Part shown: positions 8,829 through 17,700 of the stretch, piece after piece | How the letters are laid out: each line of letters opens with the position of its first letter | Numbering within the stretch: position 1 is the stretch's first letter | From: DHVE2 group archaeon | GTDB lineage: Archaea > Thermoplasmatota > Thermoplasmata > Thermoplasmatales > Aciduliprofundaceae | Reading direction: 5' to 3' | DNA: 32,404 bases | NCBI GenBank assembly: GCA_015521465.1 | Contig: WAOD01000071.1 | Span: 1 to 32,404 of the forward strand | Notes under the pieces: generated by a model | What the model saw: only the letters and a program-made list of their open reading frames with translations | Told to the model about the DNA's origin: nothing | Database searches by the model: none | Position numbers and translations under genes: made by a program

Positions 8829-11411
8829 TTACAACTCCAAGCTATCATCGTCGTCAAATTCTCTTTCTTCTGGGGGCGTTTTATTTTTTTCAGATATTTT
8901 TATATCTTCAGTTTTTCTTTCTTCAACGTTTCCATCGGGGGAATACGGCTTAGGTGCACCTTTCTTCTTTTTCTTGAATGGATTTTTCATGGGTGCAGCA
9001 AGCTTCTCCTCGTGCTTCTTTTCCCTCTTCTCTTTCTTATCCTCTTCTTTTTCCTCTGTTTCTCCACCTTTTTTATCTCTCACTAAAATTATTAGGGCAA
9101 CTATTCCTATGGCTATTGCAACGAGCACAAGTATCAGGTTAATTAGTGAAAGCATTGGCATTCCGCTAATATCCTGCATGGCCCATGAGCCTTTCTCAAC
9201 GTTAATTGACAGCACGTTGTCCGTGCTCCAGTGGTTGTCCCCGTCGGAGACCCATATATGCAGAAGATAGCCGCCCTTTAATTCTTTGGGTATGCTCAAT
9301 GAAATAACTCCGCTGAACTCATTTTCGTTGATGACCTTCTCCCAGTGGTAGTTTGTGTTCATTATCTCCCAGTGAAGTACTATTACGTGAGGCACAAAAT
9401 TTCCGTACTTTGTGATATTGTATGCTATTTTTATAGATTGCCCTGGCTCGTAAACCTTGCTTTGATATTTTGAGTTGGAGAGTATGTGGGTGTTCAGGAA
9501 ATATCCTTCAAATTTGTTTATTGTTATGGAGTTTTCGGCGTAGTAACTTCCGTCAATTGCCTCTGCAATTATGATGTACGACGTGGAACCATCGTTTGGT
9601 ACGGTGAACTGAAAACTGTTTAGAGAGGCGTTCATTCTCATAATCAATCCGTGATCCCCTATCACTTTGTACGTGAGGGAATTAGGATGCATAACGTTGC
9701 TTCTGAACTCAGAGTATATTGTAATAACCTCCCCCGGCTTGAAGAAGTAGTCCTGGGAAGAGCTCAGGTATATGTAGCCATAATATACTTTTACCGTCCT
9801 ATAAGTGCTTATGGTCTTGCCAGTAGAGAAATGTGCGCTGACACTTATTTCTATTTTTCCAGAGTAGTTATCCGGTAATCTGTAGCTTATTTCATTGCCT
9901 TTTATGTGCTCGTAATACATAACATTTCCGAACGGGGATGATGTGATTTTAACATCGTAGCTCAGGACACTAACGCCGCTGGGGTACACAGGGTGAAGCA
10001 TCACATTAATTCTGTCTCCAGCAAGGTAAAAGTCCCTGTCCGTGCTTATCTGGAGCTTAAGTGCAGGTTCTACCATTAAGGGTTCTCCATTTTCTGAGGA
10101 GAGTATTGATGTATAATTCTCGTGGTTTATGGAAACCTTGCTTTTTATTAATATGTACGAACCCATTTCTACATTAGGAACGTTCCATAGCAACTGTGAT
10201 TTTCCGCTATCGTCGGTATATCCACAACTGGTGTAATTCTTGTACCATATAACCTGCCAGTGCTTTGTTATTGTTATGTTTACGTAATCCACATGCACGT
10301 GTCCAAGGGGGGAGTATATTCCATCGTTTGAATCGTGGGCGTAGGTGTTTATGCTCAAAACAACTCTCTTGCCAGGTGAAATGGAGCCATCTATCTTGTT
10401 TATATTCATATCCGCAGACAGAACTCCCGTGTAAAAGTATATGTCCTTTTCTGCGTGGTGATTGCCGGTGCTGTTATCGTTCTCGTACACTATTTTCAGG
10501 TAGTACTCGTTGTTTGGCATTATGTGTACATTCGGGTTATTTCCCATGGTGTAAAAATTTAGTTTTTCCGTTGTAAATTCCGTGCCTTTTCCCGCATACG
10601 GCCCGAAGGACGCAGATTGATTGTATGCGTCAACTATCCACCATTTGTAACTTGCATCTTTCAGCAGTGTGTGTGATTTCATCCAGTATATTGATACGTA
10701 TGCCTTAATCTTTTCAGATAACAGATAAACTCCGTACTCACCTTTATCTATGTCTGCGGATATTGCTATGCTCTGTACGCTAAAATGCACGCTTTGAATG
10801 TGTTTTGAGCCATTGTAAAGGTTCAGGTAGTAGCTTCCATCACCTATGTTCAGGGTTATGTTGAACACGGCGACTCCGTCACTGTCCGTTTTAACGTTCA
10901 TATGCCCATCTGGAGGATAAATCAACTTACCAGTGCCGTTTGTTATGTTTACATAATATGTTTTATTGTTTTCACCGCTTAAATGCACCCAGAGGATCTC
11001 ACCACCAAAATATGTGTATGTGCCCGTGTACTCACTTTTTTCCAGTTCAAGTCCTGCTCTAACTATAACATATTTTTGGGCAACAACGGTGTTTCCCTTT
11101 TCAAGCTCAATTATGTGTGCTCCCGGACCCAGACGGTTCCCGTTATTGTTGTTTCCGTTTACAGTGATATTTATCTCTGCATATCCTGTGTCGTTAGTTA
11201 TTATAGGCTTATCAATATCCGCACCATCAACTAAGATGCGGTAGTATGTGTTTGCATCTCCGTAGATTTTCGCGTAAATACTTTCACCAACCACGTAAAC
11301 GCTTTTATCCGTGGTGAACGTGACTCCCGCTCTCGTGTTTGCCCCGTGCACGGAGGATGCAAAACCACCAAGCACAACAATCATAGCGACAATTATTATC
11401 CATGTTCTCAT
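8829..11411 (-). CDS. large surface protein with repeated Ig/MG2-like domains, C-terminal membrane anchor and charged tail
   Basis: 860 residues. An N-terminal signal peptide (WIIIVAMIVVLGGFASSVHG) precedes a long beta-rich ectodomain. At least five segments begin with the same pattern, an acidic/aromatic strand followed by a G-x-hydrophobic turn: TDKSVYVVGESIYAKI, TDRDFYLAGDRINVML, SQDYFFKPGEVITIYS, SKYQSKVYEPGQSIKIA and SGSISPGK-like. This resembles the MG2/Ig-like modules of alpha-2-macroglobulin-type and other cell-surface proteins. Many N-x-S/T sites suggest glycosylation. One transmembrane helix (about 752-777) is followed by a cytosolic tail of some 80 residues, Lys/Glu-rich then ending in a DDDD-SLEL acidic tip. 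ATG at 11411 has GGTG six bases upstream. The function is not recognisable; a structural or adhesive envelope protein is plausible. Confidence 0.75.
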   Translation of the reverse strand: MRTWIIIVAMIVVLGGFASSVHGANTRAGVTFTTDKSVYVVGESIYAKIYGDANTYYRILVDGADIDKPIITNDTGYAEINITVNGNNNNGNRLGPGAHIIELEKGNTVVAQKYVIVRAGLELEKSEYTGTYTYFGGEILWVHLSGENNKTYYVNITNGTGKLIYPPDGHMNVKTDSDGVAVFNITLNIGDGSYYLNLYNGSKHIQSVHFSVQSIAISADIDKGEYGVYLLSEKIKAYVSIYWMKSHTLLKDASYKWWIVDAYNQSASFGPYAGKGTEFTTEKLNFYTMGNNPNVHIMPNNEYYLKIVYENDNSTGNHHAEKDIYFYTGVLSADMNINKIDGSISPGKRVVLSINTYAHDSNDGIYSPLGHVHVDYVNITITKHWQVIWYKNYTSCGYTDDSGKSQLLWNVPNVEMGSYILIKSKVSINHENYTSILSSENGEPLMVEPALKLQISTDRDFYLAGDRINVMLHPVYPSGVSVLSYDVKITSSPFGNVMYYEHIKGNEISYRLPDNYSGKIEISVSAHFSTGKTISTYRTVKVYYGYIYLSSSQDYFFKPGEVITIYSEFRSNVMHPNSLTYKVIGDHGLIMRMNASLNSFQFTVPNDGSTSYIIIAEAIDGSYYAENSITINKFEGYFLNTHILSNSKYQSKVYEPGQSIKIAYNITKYGNFVPHVIVLHWEIMNTNYHWEKVINENEFSGVISLSIPKELKGGYLLHIWVSDGDNHWSTDNVLSINVEKGSWAMQDISGMPMLSLINLILVLVAIAIGIVALIILVRDKKGGETEEKEEDKKEKREKKHEEKLAAPMKNPFKKKKKGAPKPYSPDGNVEERKTEDIKISEKNKTPPEEREFDDDDSLEL

Positions 11412-11429
11412 TTCAATCACCGAGAATGG

Positions 11430-11439
11430 TATTTAAATA
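11430..11439 (-). promoter_or_regulatory. TATA box of surface-protein gene
   Basis: Palindromic TATTTAAATA centred 24 bases before the ATG at 11411, so transcription would begin at or just before the start codon. Confidence 0.55.
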
Positions 11440-11504
11440 CGGACATTTAAGATTTTTGGTACAATAATAAATAAGAAATGAACACGGTTAAAAATGTAAA
11501 AATT

Positions 11505-12068
11505 TCACCACGGAACATCTTTGTATCCCAGCTTGTAAGCAGCTATGTTCACGCCCCTGTGTATAAGAGGAGTTAGGACAAATACCGTCAGCACGGGGAC
11601 AGTTTTCCAGAAATGCTCCAGGAACCAGGCTGGGAAGAATAGGAAAATGAATAACCAGGAAATAATCACGAACATGAGCTGGTCTAACAGGAACGCGCGC
11701 CCACCGCTGTCAATTCCCAATCTCCTTTTTATAAATGACCCCGTGGAATCGCCCAGCATTGATGAAAATGACATGGTTATTAGAAGAAGTAGCGCAGAAA
11801 TCCAATCTTTTGAGAAATACGGAAACCATGTGTTTGGGAGAAAGTAAGCAAGGTAATTTTGAACCAATCCAATGATAACGCCAAGTAGTGAGCCACCTAT
11901 GAATCCTCTCCACGTCTTGCTTTTTCCAAGTATTCTCTTGCCATCAACGAAATTTTTTCCAAAATCTATGGGGGTGCCGCCTCCAAATATTACAGCGCCG
12001 GGATTGGGCAGGTAAATGGGAAGCATTAGCCAGAGTGTAGCTATTATTTCCTCAAGAATACCACTCAT
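11505..12068 (-). CDS. carS: CDP-archaeol synthase CarS
   Basis: 187 residues, the usual length. CarS activates 2,3-di-O-geranylgeranylglyceryl phosphate with CTP to make CDP-archaeol, the branch point to polar archaeal membrane lipids. The protein has about five hydrophobic helices and the family motifs: YLPNPGAVIFGGGTPIDFG near the N-terminus, GKSKTWRGFIGG (about 48-59), and GDSTGSFIKRRLGIDSGG followed by LLDQLMFV. AATATTAT on the minus strand lies about 29 bases before the start, suggesting a leaderless message; GGGAGG touches the ATG and is too close to act as a normal ribosome site. The 84-base gap to the surface protein shows no terminator hairpin. Confidence 0.95.
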   Translation of the reverse strand: MSGILEEIIATLWLMLPIYLPNPGAVIFGGGTPIDFGKNFVDGKRILGKSKTWRGFIGGSLLGVIIGLVQNYLAYFLPNTWFPYFSKDWISALLLLITMSFSSMLGDSTGSFIKRRLGIDSGGRAFLLDQLMFVIISWLFIFLFFPAWFLEHFWKTVPVLTVFVLTPLIHRGVNIAAYKLGYKDVPW

Positions 12069-12251
12069 CCTCCCTGCATCGCATTTTTCAAGATAATATT
12101 TTGCATTGGTGCTTTTGTATTATCAATTGCTTCTTTTTATTGCTCTCAATCACTTTAATTTTTTGTATTTATTTTAAATTTGGTACAATATAATTTCATA
12201 AATCAAAAGATTTTTACTCAATAGTGCGATTTACCCTAATCGGTGAGAAAC

Positions 12252-14114
12252 ATGCCCATGAGATATTTAAGGGAAAAATTATCAGATGAGCAATTCAAAA
12301 AATTGGAAAAATTGAAAAACGATGAACTGATGTGTTTTTTGGAGAAGTACATAGCTGTTTGCTCTCCATCATCGGTTTTCGTTGTTACCGATTCTGAAGA
12401 AGACGCGCTCTACGTGAGGAACAAGGCAATAATTGAGAGGGAAGAGAAGCTTCTTACCATGCCCGGCCACACGGTGCACTTTGATAATTACTATGACCAG
12501 GCTAGGGACAAGGAGCACACTTATGTTTTAACAGAAGATGGAAAAAAGTTACCTTACATAAAAACCATGGACAGGGAGAAGGGATTGCGAGAAATACACG
12601 AGATACTGCTTGATATCATGGAAGGAAAGGAGATGTACATCCTGTTCTTCTCTCTCGGGCCAAAGGATTCTCCATTTATGCTTCCTGCTGTTCAGATAAC
12701 CGATTCTCCTTACGTTGCCCACAGCGAATTAATGCTTTATCGCAGGGCTTATGATGAGTTTGTCAAAAATCCTGATATGGAGTTTCTTAAGTTCGTGCAT
12801 GCTGAGGGTAAACTGGACGAGAGGAGAACGAGTAAAAATTTGGATAAAAGACGCATTATGATTGATTTGGAAGATAATATAGCCTTTGCGGTTAACACGC
12901 AGTATGCGGGTAATACAATTGGTCTTAAAAAACCAGCTTTCAGGTTGACAATAAACAAAGCTCTCAAAGAAGGTTGGTTGAGCGAGCACATGTTTTTGAT
13001 GGGTGTGAACGGTCCCGATGGCAGGGTCTCTTATTTCACAGGTGCTTTTCCTTCCATGTGCGGAAAAACTTCAACATGTATGGTTGTTGGTGAGAGGTTG
13101 GTAGGGGATGACCTTTCATTCATAAGGGATATTGATGGAGAGGCAAGGGCAGTTAACGTCGAGTACGGTATTTTTGGCATAATTCAGGGTGTTAACAAGA
13201 AGGATGACCCTTACATATGGGAAGTATTGCACTCCCCTTACGAGATAATTTTCTCCAATGTGCTGGTTCACGAGGGCAAGCCATACTGGAACGATATGGG
13301 CGAGGAAATTCCCTGCGAGGGAGAGAACCACAGGGGGAAGTGGTGGTGTGGAAAGAAGGACGAGGATGGAAACGAGATACCTCCTAGTCATAAGAATGCA
13401 AGGTTCACTGCGAGATTAAAGTATTTTCCAAATCTGGATGCCGAAGCTCTTGACGCCAAGAACGGTGTTAAACTTGCAGGCATAATTTACGGTGGCCGAG
13501 ACTCTGATACTTGGCCCCCTGTTTGTGAGGCGTTTAACTGGGAGCACGGAGTTGTGATGAAAGGTGCGTCCATAGAATCAGAAACCACGGCGGCCACTCT
13601 TGGTAAGGAGGGTGTGAGAAAATACAACGTTATGTCAATACTTGATTTTCTTTCGGTGCATATCGGTGATTACCTTGATAATTATCTCAAATTCGGAAAG
13701 CAGCTCAGGAGTCATCCGAAGATTTTTGCGGTGAATTATTTCCTGCGAGACAAGGACGGAAACTGGCTAAATTCCAAGCTGGACAAGAAGATATGGCTCA
13801 AGTGGATGGATTTGAGGGTTCATGGCGAGGCAGGGACCATTGAGACGCCGATCGGGTATCTTCCAAAGTACGAAGACCTTGCACGCCTGTTCAAAGAGGT
13901 GTTTAACAAAGAATATACAAAGGAGGATTACGAGAAGCAGTTTACCATACGTGTTCCGGAGCTTTTGAGCAAGATAGGTAGAATAAGAAAGATATACTGG
14001 GACATGGGAGACGTGCCTGAAGAAGTTTTCAGGGAATTGGACGCGGAGGAAAAGCGGCTTTTAGATGCCCGGAAAAAGCACGGGGATTACATCTCTCCAT
14101 ACTCTTTCTACTGA
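12252..14114 (+). CDS. pckG: phosphoenolpyruvate carboxykinase (GTP)
   Basis: 620 residues of the GTP-dependent enzyme, which interconverts oxaloacetate and PEP (gluconeogenesis, or anaplerosis in reverse). The diagnostic P-loop with active-site cysteine is AFPSMCGKTSTCM; the metal/substrate segment is GDDLSFI; KGASIESETTAATLG and DYLDNYLKFG are typical of the family in archaea. ATG at 12252 is chosen because GGTGA lies six bases upstream (the in-frame GTG at 12243 is part of that site); ATG at 12258 is also possible. The 174 bases upstream, shared with divergent carS, are very A/T-rich and give no single convincing TATA box. A T8 run follows the stop. Confidence 0.96.
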   Translation: MPMRYLREKLSDEQFKKLEKLKNDELMCFLEKYIAVCSPSSVFVVTDSEEDALYVRNKAIIEREEKLLTMPGHTVHFDNYYDQARDKEHTYVLTEDGKKLPYIKTMDREKGLREIHEILLDIMEGKEMYILFFSLGPKDSPFMLPAVQITDSPYVAHSELMLYRRAYDEFVKNPDMEFLKFVHAEGKLDERRTSKNLDKRRIMIDLEDNIAFAVNTQYAGNTIGLKKPAFRLTINKALKEGWLSEHMFLMGVNGPDGRVSYFTGAFPSMCGKTSTCMVVGERLVGDDLSFIRDIDGEARAVNVEYGIFGIIQGVNKKDDPYIWEVLHSPYEIIFSNVLVHEGKPYWNDMGEEIPCEGENHRGKWWCGKKDEDGNEIPPSHKNARFTARLKYFPNLDAEALDAKNGVKLAGIIYGGRDSDTWPPVCEAFNWEHGVVMKGASIESETTAATLGKEGVRKYNVMSILDFLSVHIGDYLDNYLKFGKQLRSHPKIFAVNYFLRDKDGNWLNSKLDKKIWLKWMDLRVHGEAGTIETPIGYLPKYEDLARLFKEVFNKEYTKEDYEKQFTIRVPELLSKIGRIRKIYWDMGDVPEEVFRELDAEEKRLLDARKKHGDYISPYSFY

Positions 14115-14115
14115 G

Positions 14116-14123
14116 TTTTTTTT
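14116..14123 (+). terminator. T-run terminator after pckG
   Basis: Eight consecutive T directly after the stop codon, with further T-rich sequence to about 14140. Archaeal termination commonly uses such tracts without a hairpin. Confidence 0.5.
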
Positions 14124-14163
14124 GGATATTTTTGTTATTTGCATAGTGGTTCAAATCCAACCA

Positions 14164-14171
14164 TTAAATAC
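14164..14171 (+). promoter_or_regulatory. TATA box of the broken H-NOX-like gene
   Basis: TTAAATAC lies about 25 bases before the ATG at 14192. That ATG begins MLGLLFNH, the expected N-terminus of an H-NOX-like protein, so the box supports 14192 as the original leaderless start. Confidence 0.5.
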
Positions 14172-14191
14172 AGTTATTTCCTTTTATTTTT

Positions 14192-14723
14192 ATGTTAGGT
14201 CTATTGTTTAACCATGGTTGTTGAGTCTGTCAGGAAAAAGAAAGGCACTTCTGGTGTGGAAAGTTTGAGAAGGAATATGGTTCTGAGTTAAAATTTTTGA
14301 ATCAAAAGCAATACGATGACGAATATTTTTTAAAGTTGATAAATGCTGCGATGATTTATGGGAATAACCTTCCGGGAAAATTTTAAGAGAGAGCTTGCCA
14401 GGGTTATTTTTAATATAATTGTGGGTATATTTAGTGTAATAATTAGGCGTTATCCTGATGCTTTTTCTCTCCTTTCAAATATAGAAAAGATTCACGGGTC
14501 AATAGCAATGATGCAGGATAAAAAGCGGATTAGTTTTATCGTGCGTGATGCTGATGCCAAGTATGTTAGGTTGATATATGACTCGCCAACAAAGCTTGAT
14601 TTCTTTTTTGACCAGTTTATTTTAGAAACCGCAAAATACTACGGCGAGAGTGTGAAAAGAGAATACTTATCCAGGATGAGCGAGGGCGCTAAAAGTACGT
14701 TGGTTTCGGTATGGCTCTCGTAA
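14192..14723 (+). pseudogene. frameshifted H-NOX / heme-NO-binding-like gene
   Basis: No single frame covers the gene, but consecutive pieces join into a ~175-residue H-NOX-like protein, the family's length. The pieces are MLGLLFNH (from ATG 14192), MVVESVRKKKGTSGVES (14214 on, other frame), then GSELKFLNQKQYDDEYFLKL (back in the first frame, to 14386), then an intact 121-codon frame from 14358 to 14723. The last part holds RRYPDAFSLL, NIEKIHGSI, whose His sits where H-NOX has the proximal heme ligand, and YDSPT in place of the YxSxR heme-propionate motif, so the Arg is lost. Breaks must fall within 14199-14221, 14225-14288 and 14355-14383. It could be decayed, or translated only from 14358 as a short remnant; sequencing error is possible. 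Recognition is by eye from pattern, without alignment software. Confidence 0.6.
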
Positions 14724-14744
14724 ATGGGTAATTTGTGCGTATAT

Positions 14745-14752
14745 TTTATATA
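14745..14752 (+). promoter_or_regulatory. TATA box of the FN3/Kelch secreted-protein gene
   Basis: TTTATATA about 38 bases before the ATG at 14787. The implied leader of roughly 12 bases contains the ribosome site AAGGTG, six bases from the ATG. Confidence 0.7.
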
Positions 14753-14786
14753 CTCAAAATTAATAGCTTAGTAGAAGGTGTTTCAA

Positions 14787-17700
14787 ATGTTATCATGGGT
14801 GGGTACTAAATGGGCTGTTGTGCTCTTGCTGGGTGTGATGGTGTCTTCTGGAGTTTATATGGGATTTTCACATAATGAGCAGTTCTCGCAGAGGTCACAG
14901 GCAAAGGTGCTGTTTGACTTTACAAAGGATGAGGATGCGGGGAATGCGGACTGGCGCATAGATGGTGCGTATTCTTCTTTTGCACATGCCCTTAAAAATG
15001 CAGGTTTTTCCGTGGGGGAGATAGGCACTGGTCACGGTACCATAACTTCTCAGGAACTTCAGGGTTGCAAGGTCCTTATAATCCCTGAGCCTCAGGACAA
15101 GTTCACCAGTTCTGAACGAAGTGCAATTTTGAATTTTGTGAGCAATGGTGGCAGTTTGATTTATATTGCAGATCACCCCGGCTCGGATAGGAATCACAAT
15201 GGGTATTCCTCGTGGAAGATATGGAATAATAATTTGAATTTTGATTCTGTATTTGGTATAACTCTCCTTTCCACAGAATCAGGAAAGAACGGACACAAGA
15301 TAACCGATATTGAAAATGTTCCTGTTTTGACGGACGGGGTAAGTGCTTTTGGAATGTGGGAAGGCGCCACGATGAGTGTTAGTGGCAATGCGAAGGCTGT
15401 GGCATATCAGAACATTGGGGGTGTGAATTACGCTGTGATGGCCTATACATATTACGGTTCAGGCAAGGTAATTGTATTCGGTGATTCTTCAACCTTTGAT
15501 GACGGAACTCCAGATAGCGCGAATCACCACGATAACGTGTACGATGGCTGGTCCAAGTACAACGATGCTACTCTGGGTATTGACATGGTAAGGTGGGCAT
15601 CACAGAGCTCAAGCAATTCTTCCTCCAACGTGCTTGGAGCACCTCAGAATTTAGCTGCAGTTAGCGGAAATGGTTATGTCAAGCTTACGTGGAACTCTCC
15701 TGCCACTGGCAATGCTACCTGGCACTATGCAACCAACACGTCTTTTGATGGTGGCTACGGTGAGGCTATGGCGTGGGATGGACATTATATTTACATATTA
15801 AGGCAGAAGGATAGTAAATCGACACCTATGTTTTATAGGTACGACCCGCAAACCGGTACATGGACAGATTTGAGTTCAGGATTGCCAAATGTGCCCTTTG
15901 AAAACGGGGTGGCCATGGCTTATGATTACCACGGGCACATTTACGTGCTCACTGGCGGCTCTTACCGGAGCAATGGCGACCGTGTGTATTTCTATATGTA
16001 CACAATTTCTTCAAACACGTGGACCCGGCTTGCAGATGCCCCCCATGTTGAAGGTCCGGGGGATGCCATAGTTTATTCTGGTTATGACCATATGATTTAC
16101 GCTTTTCTTGGTCGCGCACATTATATTGGCTCATATAATCCTGGATCTTACAGCATATTTGCGAGGTACGATCCCTCTACGGACACTTGGGAAAAACTGT
16201 CTTTTCCGTCATGGTGGCCTGATGAAGGTACAGATGATGGTGCATCACTTGCCTGGACTGGGGGGAGATACATATACGGGCTTGAGGGTGAGTTTTACGA
16301 GAATTCACCACTCCGGGGTTTTGCACGTTACGATATTGTAACAAATAAGTGGGTAAAGATGCAGGATATCCCCGATCCCGAAGGAGTGGGGGATGGTGGC
16401 TCATTGATATGGCTTGGACATTACTATCCCTCTTTATCCAACGTTATTTTTGCTTTGGGTGGTAATGGATGCAATGAAACTCCTGGATACTATTTCTTTG
16501 AATACAATATCCCAACAAATACATGGATTCACCTTCCGGATATTCCTTACCCTGTGGGTGATTTTGTAGGAAATAGATTGGGTTATGCGGATGGAAAAAT
16601 ATTTTACTGGCAAGGTACACCAAACACGTGGAATGGGGGCGGAAAAAGAATTTATTATTACCCTGTGCCAGTCAGTTCTGGTAGCAATGTGAGTGAGTAT
16701 CGCATATATCGTGGAACAAGTAGTGAGGGAGAAACATACCTTGCGGAGGTAAACGGCACATCATTATCGTATACAGACCGCTCTGTAACTAATGGCGTAA
16801 CTTATTATTACTACGTGACTGCTGTAAATTCAGCCGGAGAAAGCGATAAAAGTAACGAAGTTTCTGCCACGCCTCATAAGAGTATGGCTCAGAAACTGAT
16901 TCTATTTGTGGACGATGATGGGGGCAAGAGTTACAGCAATTATGTTCAGGAAGCCATAAGTGATTCTGGATATTCTTTCGACACTTGGGATGTTAATGCT
17001 AAGGGCTATCCCTCTTTCTCTGATTTCCAGAACTATCGGGTGGTTGTATGGACAACTGGCTCTATGTGGAGAGACGTGCTTAATTCGGAGGAGCAAAGTG
17101 CTCTGGAAAAGTACCTGAACGATGGGGGCAAACTGTACATTAGCTCTCAGGATCTCCTCTGGGACTTGAACGATGGCAATGATGGAAACATAAACAACAA
17201 TTTTGTGAGTAATTATTTAGGGGTTTCCGGGGTGAAGAATGATCAGGATTATAAGAATGTATATGGAGTAAGCAATGACCCAATAACGTCCTCTTTCTCC
17301 AAGATAATCCTTAAGTTCCCGTTCACCAATTACGCTGATGAAATAACCCCGGGGTACGGGAGCGGAATTTTCACCGATGCTAACGGTAATTATGTTGCAT
17401 CTCGCTACGATTCAGGTACTTTCAGAACGGTTTTCACGGCATTTCCTTTCGAGGCAGTGGAACTTGAAAACAGCGATACCGGCGCAGAACTTATGAAGAG
17501 CATTATTACTTGGCTTCTCAATGGAAGCGCTTCCGATAATAACGTTTCAGTTCCGGGTGCTCCACTTGACCTGAGGGCGACAGGCGGTAATGGCGAAGTG
17601 CACTTGGAGTGGAATCCTCCTGACGAGAACGGAGGTTCTGTAATAACAGGGTATCGTATATATCGTGGTACCAATAGCGGGGGAGAAACATACCTTGAGG

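Noticed and set aside
11455-12191. TTTGGTACAATA occurs both before the surface-protein gene and before pckG
   Set aside because: A 12-base match in A/T-rich intergenic DNA of a 32-kb window is expected by chance, and the copies have opposite orientation relative to their genes.
14149-14163. GGTTCAAATCC resembling a tRNA T-arm core
   Set aside because: The outer T-stem pairs do not form and no acceptor, D or anticodon arm is found upstream; it falls in the promoter region of the broken H-NOX-like gene.
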